Below are positions 15,813 to 23,586 of a stretch of 64,000 nt of DNA, one piece after another. Source of the DNA: Collinsella sp. (GTDB taxonomy: Bacteria; Actinomycetota; Coriobacteriia; Coriobacteriales; Coriobacteriaceae). The notes beneath the pieces are model-generated. The model was not told the DNA's origin. It searched no databases and saw only the letters and a program-made list of their open reading frames with translations. Location: the NCBI GenBank assembly GCA_019425015.1, contig JAHYYJ010000007.1:79399-143398 (forward strand), given 5' to 3'. Every line of letters begins with the position of its first letter. The stretch's first letter is position 1. The position numbers and the translations under genes were made by a program.

Positions 15813-16670
15813 GTGGAAACGAATATTCAAAAGATGCAGGTGCTGCTTGAGACCGTGCGCGCCGGAAGTTTTACGCGCGCCGCCGAGCGGCTGAGCTATT
15901 CGCAGTCGGGCGTGAGCCGTATGGTGGCCGATCTCGAGGCCGACTGGGGCTTTAAAGTGCTCGATAGAAGCCGCGAGGGCGTAGTGCTTTCTGCCGATGG
16001 GCGGCAAGTTATGCCGGCGGTCGAGGCGTTGTGCGAGGAATTTGTTCGTTTGCAGCGACGGGTGGATGAGATGCGTGGGCTCATGCGCGGCAAAATCTGC
16101 ATCGGTACGTTTTCGAGCGTGGCGACCCACGTGCTGCCGCCGGTGATTGCGCACTTTCGCGCCGATCACCCGGACGTCGATTACGAGCTGCTGATGGGTG
16201 ATTACTCCGAGATTGAGCAATGGGTGGCGGAAGGTCGCTGCGACCTGGGCTTTATTCCGCGCGAACCACGCGGCGCCGGCATGGCGTCGCGGCCGTTGGT
16301 GCAAGATGAGTTGATGGCCGTGGTGCCAGCGGACTCCTCGCTTGCTACCGCGGAGGTCGTTTCCCTTGCCGATTTGGCCAACGAGCAGTTTATTCTGCTG
16401 GAACGCGGTAGCGACGACGAGATTACGCCGCTGTTTCGCCGCGCGGGCCTGGCGGTACGCTCTAAGCTGTCGACCTGGGATGATTATGCGATTATGGCCA
16501 TGGTCGAGGACGGTCTGGGCGTGAGCATTCTTCCGGCGCTCATCTTGCGCCGCTGCCAGTTCGATGTTGCCGTGCGCCCGCTCGAGGGACATCCTCATCG
16601 GCAGATCAACGCCATATACCGCACCGCTGACGTTTCGCTTGCGGCGGCTCGTTTCCTTGAATATCTCTAA
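15813..16670 (+). CDS. LysR-family transcriptional regulator
   Basis: This 285-aa regulator has an N-terminal winged HTH (TVRAGSFTRAAERLSYSQSGVSRMVADLE) and a C-terminal effector-binding domain beginning GKICIGTFSSVATHVLPPVI. The GTG at 15813 is chosen because GGAGGGG lies 5 bp upstream; the in-frame ATGs at 15792 and 15798 have no site. It is divergent from the DMT exporter, and the shared dyad at 15724 suggests control of that exporter and of itself. Confidence 0.88.
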   Translation: METNIQKMQVLLETVRAGSFTRAAERLSYSQSGVSRMVADLEADWGFKVLDRSREGVVLSADGRQVMPAVEALCEEFVRLQRRVDEMRGLMRGKICIGTFSSVATHVLPPVIAHFRADHPDVDYELLMGDYSEIEQWVAEGRCDLGFIPREPRGAGMASRPLVQDELMAVVPADSSLATAEVVSLADLANEQFILLERGSDDEITPLFRRAGLAVRSKLSTWDDYAIMAMVEDGLGVSILPALILRRCQFDVAVRPLEGHPHRQINAIYRTADVSLAAARFLEYL

Positions 16671-16729
16671 AAGCGCGTACCTGTTGTCTACTTTGGGACA
16701 ATTCTCGGGGTTCGGTACATTTTCTTATG

Positions 16730-16811
16730 AAATTGAACTTTCGGATAATGCGCCGCGCTATACTGCTGCCTAAATTGAACTCAGGTTCAATTTGTGTTCT
16801 ATAAATTGAAC
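16730..16811. promoter_or_regulatory. four-site operator array for the HTH-aminotransferase
   Basis: The 9-mer AAATTGAAC occurs at 16730-16738, 16772-16780 and 16803-16811, and in reverse as GTTCAATTT at 16785-16793. The second and fourth form a perfect dyad with a 4-bp spacer. A TATACT -10 lies between the first and second sites. The array sits immediately ahead of a gene whose own N-terminus is an HTH domain, which suggests autoregulation. Confidence 0.65.
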
Positions 16812-16832
16812 TTTGCCAGCAAGGAGGTTCTA

Positions 16833-18353
16833 ATGGCCCAAGAGACGTTTAGCGATCGCCTGCGACAGACCATGTCCGATCGCGACGTTCGCCAGTCGGA
16901 TGTAATCCGCGCATCGGAGATGCTCGGCAAAAAACTCGGCAAGAGTCAGATGAGCCAATATGTGAGCGGCAAGACGATCCCGCGGCGCGATGTGGCAGAG
17001 CTGCTCGCCCGTATTTTGGAGGTCGATGTTTCCTGGCTGCTCGCCAGTGACGCCGATCAAGTCGAGACGTCCTCGTCCCATAACGTTGCCAAATCCGAAC
17101 CTAGTCTCTCAGCTCAAATTCCAAGGAGCACCACCATGCGTACTTTTTCTAAATCCACCAAGCTCGATAACGTCCTGTATGACGTGCGCGGTCCCGTCGT
17201 CGACGAGGCTGCCCGTATGGAGGACGAGGGCGAGCGCATCCTCAAGCTCAATATCGGCAACCCGGCGCCCTTCGGTTTTCGCACGCCCGACGAGGTTATC
17301 AAGGACATGCGCCAGCAGCTGCCCGACTGCGAAGGCTATTCCAACTCGCGCGGCCTGTTCTCTGCGCGCAAGGCGATCATGCAGTATTCGCAGATCAAGG
17401 GCCTGCCCAATGTTCAGATGGAGCATATCTACACGGGCAACGGCGTGTCCGAGCTCATTCAGCTTTCGATGAACGCTCTGCTCGACAATGGCGACGAGAT
17501 TTTGATCCCCAGCCCCGACTATCCGCTCTGGACGGCGTGCGCAACCCTCGCCGGCGGTCATCCCGTGCACTATCTATGCGATGAGCAGGCGGATTGGTAT
17601 CCCGACCTGGAGGATATGGAGTCCAAGATCACGAGCGCGACCAAGGCCCTCGTCATCATCAACCCCAACAACCCCACGGGCTCGGTCTACCCGCGCGAGG
17701 TGCTCGAGGGCATCGTCGAGGTTGCGCGCAGGCATCAGCTGATGATCTTTGCCGATGAGATCTACGACCGTCTGTGCATGGACGGCTACGAGCACGTCTC
17801 GATTGCCTCGCTCGCTCCCGATCTGCCCTGCGTTACCTTTAGCGGCCTTTCCAAGTCGCACATGATCGCGGGCTATCGTATTGGCTGGATGGTGCTTTCG
17901 GGCAACCAGCGCTGCATGAGCGACTTTATCATGGGCATCAACATGCTCTCTAACATGCGCCTGTGCTCCAACGTGCCGGCTCAGTCGATCGTCCAGACGG
18001 CGCTCGGCGGCCATCAGTCGGTTAACGACTACATCCGACCCGGCGGTCGTGTCTACGAGCAGCGCAACTTTGTGTATGAGGCACTCAGCAAGATCGATGG
18101 CATCTCGGTGGTCAAGCCGCGCGCGGCGTTCTACATCTTCCCCAAGATGGATGTTAAAAAGTTCAACATCACCGATGACGAGCAGTTTGCTCTCGACCTG
18201 CTGCACGAGAAGAAGATTCTGATCACGCGCGGCGGCGGCTTTAACTGGGGCGAGCCCGACCACTTCCGCATCGTGTACCTGCCGCGCATGGAAGTGCTCA
18301 AAGAGTCGCTCGAAGACCTCGCCGACTTCTTCGATCACTACCGCCAGAGCTAG
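16833..18353 (+). CDS. XRE-type HTH domain fused to a class I/II aminotransferase
   Basis: Residues 1-75 of this 506-aa protein form a Cro/CI-type HTH (VRQSDVIRASEMLG, then SQMSQYVSGKTIPRRD, then LARILEVDVSWLL). A ~30-residue linker leads to an AlaA-like PLP aminotransferase with IINPNNPTGSVYP, the ADEIYD segment and the PLP lysine in SGLSKSHMIAGYRIGW. Catalytic residues look complete. MocR proteins use a GntR HTH instead. AAGGAGG precedes the ATG at 16833. The domain order and operator array suggest an enzyme that senses PLP or an amino acid and controls its own expression; alanine or aromatic substrates are guesses. Confidence 0.88.
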   Translation: MAQETFSDRLRQTMSDRDVRQSDVIRASEMLGKKLGKSQMSQYVSGKTIPRRDVAELLARILEVDVSWLLASDADQVETSSSHNVAKSEPSLSAQIPRSTTMRTFSKSTKLDNVLYDVRGPVVDEAARMEDEGERILKLNIGNPAPFGFRTPDEVIKDMRQQLPDCEGYSNSRGLFSARKAIMQYSQIKGLPNVQMEHIYTGNGVSELIQLSMNALLDNGDEILIPSPDYPLWTACATLAGGHPVHYLCDEQADWYPDLEDMESKITSATKALVIINPNNPTGSVYPREVLEGIVEVARRHQLMIFADEIYDRLCMDGYEHVSIASLAPDLPCVTFSGLSKSHMIAGYRIGWMVLSGNQRCMSDFIMGINMLSNMRLCSNVPAQSIVQTALGGHQSVNDYIRPGGRVYEQRNFVYEALSKIDGISVVKPRAAFYIFPKMDVKKFNITDDEQFALDLLHEKKILITRGGGFNWGEPDHFRIVYLPRMEVLKESLEDLADFFDHYRQS

Positions 18354-18377
18354 TGGGATAGAAGCTCCGCACTATGA

Positions 18378-18417
18378 AAAGCTCCCTGCAGTTGTTTTGC
18401 TGCAGGGAGCTTTCTTG
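18378..18417. terminator. bidirectional terminator
   Basis: AAAGCTCCCTGCAG (18378-18391) and CTGCAGGGAGCTTT (18400-18413) form a perfect 14-bp stem flanked by A and T runs, placed between convergent genes. Confidence 0.9.
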
Positions 18418-18428
18418 AATCGGCGGAA

Positions 18429-18839
18429 CTATATAACGATTCCGTTGCAGTGGTCGATTTCGTGTTGGATGATCTCGGCGGTGTAACCCGAGAAGTTTTT
18501 GATGCGGTGGACGAAGTTTTCGTCCAAATACTTCACCTTAATGCGGCGATAGCGGGTGCAGGGACGCTCGCCGATCAGCGAGAGGCAGCCTTCGCTCGTC
18601 TGATAGGCATTGACCTGCTCAAGAATTTGAGGGTTGTACATCAGGAGCGCCCTGTTGCCGTCCTTTACGCAGATGATGCGTTTGCGCACGCCAATCATAT
18701 TGGCGGCGAGGCCCACGCACTCGTGCTCATGCTCATGGAGCGTATCCAGGAGATCCTGCCCGGTCGCGGCGTCGTCGGATCCCGCGTCTTCGGAAGGCAG
18801 ACGCAAAAAGAACTCGGATTTCATGATGGGTTTGATCAT
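18429..18839 (-). CDS. def: short-type peptide deformylase
   Basis: This 136-aa enzyme matches the short deformylases of anaerobic Gram-positives. Motif II is EGCLS with ligand Cys85, and motif III is QHEIDH with His126, catalytic Glu127 and His130. Motif I reads GLAANM, with Met where most deformylases have the oxyanion Gln. It removes formyl groups from nascent peptides at the ribosome. GGAG precedes the ATG at 18839. Unlike the paralogue at 10683 it keeps the catalytic Glu, so it is the better candidate for the active enzyme. Confidence 0.82.
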   Translation of the reverse strand: MIKPIMKSEFFLRLPSEDAGSDDAATGQDLLDTLHEHEHECVGLAANMIGVRKRIICVKDGNRALLMYNPQILEQVNAYQTSEGCLSLIGERPCTRYRRIKVKYLDENFVHRIKNFSGYTAEIIQHEIDHCNGIVI

Positions 18840-19042
18840 GGCGGCTCCTCATGTCTCATGCTTTCGTGGACTTTTAATAATAGCGCGGAAGGAAAGCTGT
18901 GCGTCAGCGTTACAATCTTTCGACGTTGGACCATGTTGTCAGACTCGTCGTGTACGGCGTCTGGCGTAAGTCTAGGGCTCATTTTCGCCCTGGACTGTTC
19001 CTCTGGGGCGATGCGACTGTCGTTCCAAGAGGAAGGAAATGC

Positions 19043-20458
19043 ATGGAGAGCAAATCTCAGCAACAAGTTCAAGTAACGCCATCGGCCACTGCGGCGCTTC
19101 TCGTCGTAATGTATATTGCAGCCTTTGTCGCCGCGTTTAACGAGAACATCATTAACGTGGCGTTGCACGACATTATGGCGGCCTTTTCGGTGAGTGCCAC
19201 CACGGCGCAGTGGCTCGTTTCGGGCTACATGATCGTGACGTCGATCTTTACGGCCATCATGGCCTTCCTGTCCGGCCGTTTCTCGACGCGCAAGCTGCTG
19301 TTTTTCGCATGCGGATGCATGGTCGCCGGCGAAGTCCTGTGCCTGGTCGCTCCGTCGTTTAGCGTTTTGCTGCCAAGTCGTATTTTGCAGGCTGTGGGAT
19401 CGGGCATCCTGTTTCCACTCATGATGAACGTGGTGCTGTCTTGCGCCCCGCGCGAGAAGCTTGGTCTGTATCTGAGCCTGGGCGGTGCCTGCATTACGCT
19501 AGGGCCGGCGTTTGGACCCGTGATCAGCGGTCTTATGTGTACGTTGTTTGGCTGGAGGGCGGTGTTCGTAGTGCCGCTGGTGGGCGGCATTGCGGTCGCT
19601 GCAGCGGGCGTAAAGCATGTTCAGAATGTCGGAGAGCGCTCGAACACCACGCTTGATATTCTGTCGGTTGTTTTGCTTGCCGCCGGCATTACGGCATTTG
19701 TGTATTCCGTAGGCGAGTTCTCGACCAATCTGATTGCCGGTGTCGTGGCGCTTTTCGCCGTCATTGTGCTGCTCGGCCTGTTTGCGGCCCGTCAGCTCAA
19801 ACTCGTGCATCCGGTGCTTAACGTGCGTCCCATGGCGAGCGTTCGTTTTTGGCCTGCGTGTTCGCTTGTGGTGGTGTCGATGATGACAACGTTCTCGATG
19901 AGCGTTTTGTTGCCGCTCTATTTTGAGGGCGCATACGGCATGACCGCACTTGTTGCGGGCCTGCTCATTTTGCCGGCGATTGCCTGCAACGCCGTGACAT
20001 CGATTGTGGGCGGACGCGTGATGGACGCCCGTGGCGCATGGCCGCTGCTGCCGGTCGGCTTTGCCCTGATTGCCGTGGGGCAGATCGCAATCTCAGTGAC
20101 GGCGGCAAGTATGAACATCGGCGTCGTCGTGGCGCTGACCGTTGTGGTGTATGCCGGAGTCGGTTTGGTGCTGAGCCCCTCGCAGACGGCCGGTTTGGAG
20201 ACGCTGTCTGCCGCTGAGCATCCTCACGGAACGGCATTGCTCAACACGTGGAACATGATTGCCGCATCGTTTGGTCCGTCGCTGTTTATCGGCCTGCTCT
20301 CGAGTTCTGCGGCGACTGCCGGCGCCGCTGGCGCTGCGACCGACGTTGCCCAGGCGATTGGATTTGCAGCTGCCGTGCGTGTGGCAGCTGTGATTGCCGT
20401 GGTCGGGTTCGCGACATCGCTGGTGTACGCTCGTCGCGAGTCGCACATGTCGCATTAA
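19043..20458 (+). CDS. MFS drug/metabolite exporter, DHA2 (EmrB/QacA)-like
   Basis: The 471-aa membrane protein begins with an early helix containing NENIINVALHDI and the WLVSGYMIVTSIFTAIMAFLSGRFSTRK segment (MFS motif A region), then SRILQAVGSGILFPLMMNVVL, typical of DHA2 exporters. About 13-14 helices are seen. The ATG at 19043 is preferred for GGAAGGAA upstream; a longer frame beginning near 18899 reads through non-transmembrane leader sequence. No regulator gene adjoins it. The substrate is unknown. Confidence 0.85.
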   Translation: MESKSQQQVQVTPSATAALLVVMYIAAFVAAFNENIINVALHDIMAAFSVSATTAQWLVSGYMIVTSIFTAIMAFLSGRFSTRKLLFFACGCMVAGEVLCLVAPSFSVLLPSRILQAVGSGILFPLMMNVVLSCAPREKLGLYLSLGGACITLGPAFGPVISGLMCTLFGWRAVFVVPLVGGIAVAAAGVKHVQNVGERSNTTLDILSVVLLAAGITAFVYSVGEFSTNLIAGVVALFAVIVLLGLFAARQLKLVHPVLNVRPMASVRFWPACSLVVVSMMTTFSMSVLLPLYFEGAYGMTALVAGLLILPAIACNAVTSIVGGRVMDARGAWPLLPVGFALIAVGQIAISVTAASMNIGVVVALTVVVYAGVGLVLSPSQTAGLETLSAAEHPHGTALLNTWNMIAASFGPSLFIGLLSSSAATAGAAGAATDVAQAIGFAAAVRVAAVIAVVGFATSLVYARRESHMSH

Positions 20459-20610
20459 TGTGTGCACATAGATTCTGCAGCTAGATTGGATGGCGACACC
20501 ATAAACTAATGTACGTTTTGCCGAGAGGCATGAATGTTTAAAGCGCAAAGAGTGCGCGACGGGCCCCGCGAATGGGGCGATGATGCCCGAGAGGGCCAAG
20601 AAGGAGTCTC

Positions 20611-21522
20611 ATGTCTGAGAACGAAGAGATCATGAACGAGATCGAGAACGAGACCATGGCTGCCGAGGTTGAGGCAGTCGAGACCGTGGAGACCGAAGCT
20701 GCCGAGGTTGAGGCTGCTGACGAGGTTTCTGCCGAGGAGGAGGCCGAGGTTGTCGAGGCCGCCGTTGATTACGATGACGAAGAGCTGATGGACAAGATGC
20801 AGAAGGCCGCCCGCCTGCTGCGTAGCCGTCGCTTTGCTATTTCCAAGGAGGAGGAGGCCAAGGCCGAGCGTATGGCGAACATCGAGCGCGCCATCAAGCT
20901 TCTTGACCTCAAGCCCAAGATGGAGCAGAAGGAAATGTCTGACCTGCTGGGCATGCGCCTTCGTGAGCTCGATGGCCTGATGGCCGAGGCCGAGGCTGCC
21001 GATCTGGTCGGCCGCATCGACGACGCCGAGGGCGATATGCGCAAGATTGTCGTCTTCGCTGCCGAGGATGCCGCTGAGGGCCTGGTCGAGCTTGCCAACA
21101 AGAAGGAGAAGCTCCTGCCCGAGCTTTCTTACGAGGAGGCCACCGAGCTGATGGCCGCTCTCGATAAGGTCATCGCTCCGCTCGTCGCCATGGGCTTGGA
21201 CGAGGACCGCGGTCCTCGCGGCGGCCGTGACGACCGTGGCGGCCGTGGCGGCGACCGTGGCGGTCGCGGCGGCTTTGGCGATCGTGGTGGCCGCGGCGGC
21301 GACCGTGGCGGTCGCGGTGGCGATCGCGGTGGCCGTGGCGGCTTTGGTGACCGTGGCGGCGACCGTGGCGGTCGCGGCGGCTTTGGCGGCAACCGTGGTG
21401 GCTATGGCGACCGCGGCGGCAACCGTGGCGGCTTTGGCGGCAACCGTGGTAACGACCGCGGCGGTCGCGGTGGCGATCGTGGCGGCCGCAACGGCGGCGG
21501 CTTCCGCGGTAACCGCTTTTAG
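20611..21522 (+). CDS. acidic protein with predicted winged-helix core and 20-fold RGG-box tail
   Basis: The 303-aa protein has three parts. Residues 1-55 are very acidic (Glu/Asp/Ala/Val). Residues ~56-195 are helical and basic-acidic and resemble a winged-helix core (MEQKEMSDLLGMRLRELDGL). From ~198 to the end it is low-complexity Gly/Arg/Asp/Phe with 20 RGG tripeptides, such as DRGGRGGFGDRGG. RGG boxes bind RNA in eukaryotes and in some bacterial RNA helicases, so an RNA-binding or condensate-forming role is inferred. No enzyme motif is present. AAGGAG precedes the ATG. It is monocistronic. Confidence 0.8.
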   Translation: MSENEEIMNEIENETMAAEVEAVETVETEAAEVEAADEVSAEEEAEVVEAAVDYDDEELMDKMQKAARLLRSRRFAISKEEEAKAERMANIERAIKLLDLKPKMEQKEMSDLLGMRLRELDGLMAEAEAADLVGRIDDAEGDMRKIVVFAAEDAAEGLVELANKKEKLLPELSYEEATELMAALDKVIAPLVAMGLDEDRGPRGGRDDRGGRGGDRGGRGGFGDRGGRGGDRGGRGGDRGGRGGFGDRGGDRGGRGGFGGNRGGYGDRGGNRGGFGGNRGNDRGGRGGDRGGRNGGGFRGNRF

Positions 21523-21593
21523 GGGTTACGCGGTTCTACGAACCGCGTAACTAGTTGACGCTGCGCGCCACCCAGGGCGACAATTTGTCATTC

Positions 21594-21635
21594 AAAAGGC
21601 AAGGCATGACCAGAAGGTCTATGCCTTGCCTTTTT
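21594..21635 (+). terminator. strong terminator after the RGG protein
   Basis: AAAAGGCAAGGCATGACC pairs with GGTCTATGCCTTGCCTTTT (one mismatch) and ends in a T run. An outer imperfect repeat (CCCAGGGCGACAA with TTGTTCGCCCTGGG) extends the structure to 21563-21664. Confidence 0.9.
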
Positions 21636-21703
21636 CATGCCAACTTGTTCGCCCTGGGCGGCGCTCGCTGGCGTTGCCAAAACATCGGCGTTGCCTTGAT
21701 CAA

Positions 21704-21756
21704 AACCTGCCAAAAAGGGGCAGGTTTATTTTGGTCGGTTTTATCTGAGCAAACGT
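21704..21756 (+). repeat. 53-bp dispersed intergenic repeat, copy 1
   Basis: This 53-bp stretch starts with a hairpin (AACCTGCC/GGCAGGTT) and a T-rich tail and continues to GCAAACGT. The same sequence, with about seven differences, lies inverted at 48814-48866 inside the TerB/ATPase/helicase operon. The hairpin plus TTTATTTT could terminate transcription. Confidence 0.75.
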
Positions 21757-21775
21757 GGTCGTCTATCGCAATATG

Positions 21776-21827
21776 GTCGTTGGGGACGTTCTTGTTTGAC
21801 TAGTCGTTTAAGAACGTCCCCAACGAC
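21776..21827. repeat. perfect 18-bp-arm hairpin
   Basis: GTCGTTGGGGACGTTCTT (21776-21793) and its exact complement (21810-21827) surround a 16-base loop. It does not overlap a gene and has no T run. Confidence 0.8.
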
Positions 21828-21835
21828 TACATAGA

Positions 21836-21903
21836 ACGAGAGTGGATAATCTCCCGGTTTGAGTCTGCATTCAAGCTCAAAGGGGGAGATTATCCACTCT
21901 CGT
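21836..21903. repeat. perfect 20-bp-arm hairpin downstream of pdxT
   Basis: The arms at 21836-21855 and 21884-21903 are exact 20-bp complements (left arm begins ACGAGAGTGG), and the loop can pair further through TTTGAG/CTCAAA. It lies 40 bp beyond the pdxT stop and may end that transcript or be a mobile palindrome. Confidence 0.8.
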
Positions 21904-21942
21904 ACGTTATGTGTCCGAAATCCTCGTTCGTTTGTTTTCTGC

Positions 21943-22530
21943 CTACATTTGGAGGAAGAGCTCGTGGAGGCGGGCGTCGTCGTCGAGTTCGGGGTGGAAG
22001 GTGACGCCGAGTTGGTTGCCCTGGCGGGCGGCGACGATGCGCCCGTCGACTTTCGCTAAGGCCTTGGCATTGCCGTGCACTTCGACGATGCGGGGCGCAC
22101 GGATAAACGTCAGCGGCACCTCACCGTCGATACTGCCTACCTGCCCCTTGGTGCGAAAACTGCCGAGCTGTCTGCCATAGGCATTGCGCTCAATGAGCAC
22201 ATCCATGGTTGCCAGGCGCGGCGTCCCCTTATCGTCGTGGGCGGCAAGGTCGCGCGCCAACAGAATCAAGCCGGCGCAGGTGCCCAGGACGGGCATGCCT
22301 TCAGCGATACGGGCACGAAGCTCATCGAGCATGCCCAACTCATCAAGCAGCTTGCCCTGAACGGTGGACTCGCCGCCAGGGAGGACCAGGCGGTCAAAGT
22401 TCTGCTGCAAATCGGCCGCCTGCCTCAACTCCACACAGCGTGCGCCCAGCTCAGATAGCCTTGCCTCGTGCTCAGCAAAAGCGCCTTGGACCGCCAGCAC
22501 GGCGACCGTTTGGTCTGCATAATCGCTCAT
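21943..22530 (-). CDS. pdxT: pyridoxal 5'-phosphate synthase, glutaminase subunit PdxT
   Basis: The 195-aa class I glutaminase releases ammonia from glutamine and channels it to PdxS. The signature PGGEST (51-56), the nucleophile Cys85 in GTCAGLILLA and the His-Glu pair in FHPELD near the C-terminus are all present. It lies 20 bp downstream of pdxS on the same strand, giving the usual pdxST operon in inverted order of subunit naming. Control by the divergent PdxR is likely. Confidence 0.95.
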   Translation of the reverse strand: MSDYADQTVAVLAVQGAFAEHEARLSELGARCVELRQAADLQQNFDRLVLPGGESTVQGKLLDELGMLDELRARIAEGMPVLGTCAGLILLARDLAAHDDKGTPRLATMDVLIERNAYGRQLGSFRTKGQVGSIDGEVPLTFIRAPRIVEVHGNAKALAKVDGRIVAARQGNQLGVTFHPELDDDARLHELFLQM

Positions 22531-22550
22531 GTGCGATCCCTTCTGCCGGA

Positions 22551-23441
22551 CTAGCGCCCGCGCTTCTCCATGATAATCTCGATCTCGTCGGCGTTGATGC
22601 CCACCATAGCCTCGCCCAGGTCCTCCGAAAGCTCGGCGATGAGCTTGGCATCGGTGAAGTTTGCTACAGCCTTGACGATGGCGGCGGCGCGCTTGGCGGG
22701 GTCGCCGCTCTTAAAGATGCCCGAGCCAACAAAGACGCCCTCGGCGCCCAGCTGCATCATCAGCGCGGCGTCGGCGGGGGTCGCTACGCCGCCGGCGGCA
22801 AAGTTCACGACGGGAAGCTTGCCCGCGGCATGGACCTCGCGCACCAGCTCGACCGGAACCTGCAGTTGCTTGGCTGCCTCAAAAAGCTCGTCGTCGCGCA
22901 GGGCAATAACGTCGCGGATCTGCTTTTGGATCTTGCGCATGTGGCGCACTGCCTGGACGACGTCGCCCGTGCCCGGCTCGCCCTTGGTGCGAATCATCGT
23001 GGCGCCCTCGGCAACACGGCGCAACGCCTCGCCCAGATCGCGGGCGCCGCAGACAAACGGCACGTCAAACTGGGTCTTGTCGATGTGGTAGATATCGTCG
23101 GCAGGGGAGAGGACCTCGGACTCATCGATATAATCGATCTCGATTGCCTGCAGGACCTGCGCCTCGACAATGTGACCGATGCGGCACTTGGCCATAACGG
23201 GGATGGAGACGGCCTCTTGGATGCCCTTGATCATCTTGGGGTCGCTCATGCGCGACACACCACCTGCGGCACGGATATCGGCCGGGATGCGCTCGAGTGC
23301 CATGACGGCGCAGGCGCCTGCCTCTTCGGCGATGCGTGCTTGCTCGGGCGTGGTGACGTCCATGATGACGCCGCCCTTGAGCATCTGCGCGAGCTCGCGA
23401 TTGAGCTTGACGCGATCGGCCTTGCTGTTCTGTTCTGCCAT
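22551..23441 (-). CDS. pdxS: pyridoxal 5'-phosphate synthase, lyase subunit PdxS
   Basis: This 296-aa TIM barrel makes PLP from ribose 5-phosphate, glyceraldehyde 3-phosphate and ammonia in the R5P-dependent pathway. It shows GGVIMDVTTPEQARIAEEAG, the catalytic-lysine region VMAKCRIGH and the phosphate loop FAAGGVATPADAALMMQLG. The ATG at 23441 is chosen because AAGGGAG lies upstream; longer in-frame starts do not have a site. It pairs with pdxT and is divergent from pdxR. Confidence 0.96.
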   Translation of the reverse strand: MAEQNSKADRVKLNRELAQMLKGGVIMDVTTPEQARIAEEAGACAVMALERIPADIRAAGGVSRMSDPKMIKGIQEAVSIPVMAKCRIGHIVEAQVLQAIEIDYIDESEVLSPADDIYHIDKTQFDVPFVCGARDLGEALRRVAEGATMIRTKGEPGTGDVVQAVRHMRKIQKQIRDVIALRDDELFEAAKQLQVPVELVREVHAAGKLPVVNFAAGGVATPADAALMMQLGAEGVFVGSGIFKSGDPAKRAAAIVKAVANFTDAKLIAELSEDLGEAMVGINADEIEIIMEKRGR

Positions 23442-23533
23442 GGTTGCTCCCTTGGTTGACATGTGCATTGCTTGACGGAACATCCTATCGGGGGGCTGGG
23501 TATGGCGAAATAATCAGTTTTCGAGATAATTAC

Positions 23534-23575
23534 AAGGTCAGACTAATACCAGATTGAATGACTTAATAAGGTCAG
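23534..23575. promoter_or_regulatory. PdxR operator direct repeats
   Basis: AAGGTCAG occurs twice in the same orientation, at 23534-23541 and 23568-23575, 34 bp apart (about three helical turns), in the divergent pdxS-pdxR region. MocR/PdxR regulators bind direct repeats in such positions. The second repeat ends just ahead of the pdxR ATG. Confidence 0.65.
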
Positions 23576-23586
23576 GTGACAAACTC

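Noticed and set aside
21200..21510. Short-period DNA repeats suggesting a CRISPR array or minisatellite
   Set aside because: They encode the RGG tripeptides in frame with variable codons, and there are no unique spacers between fixed-length repeats.
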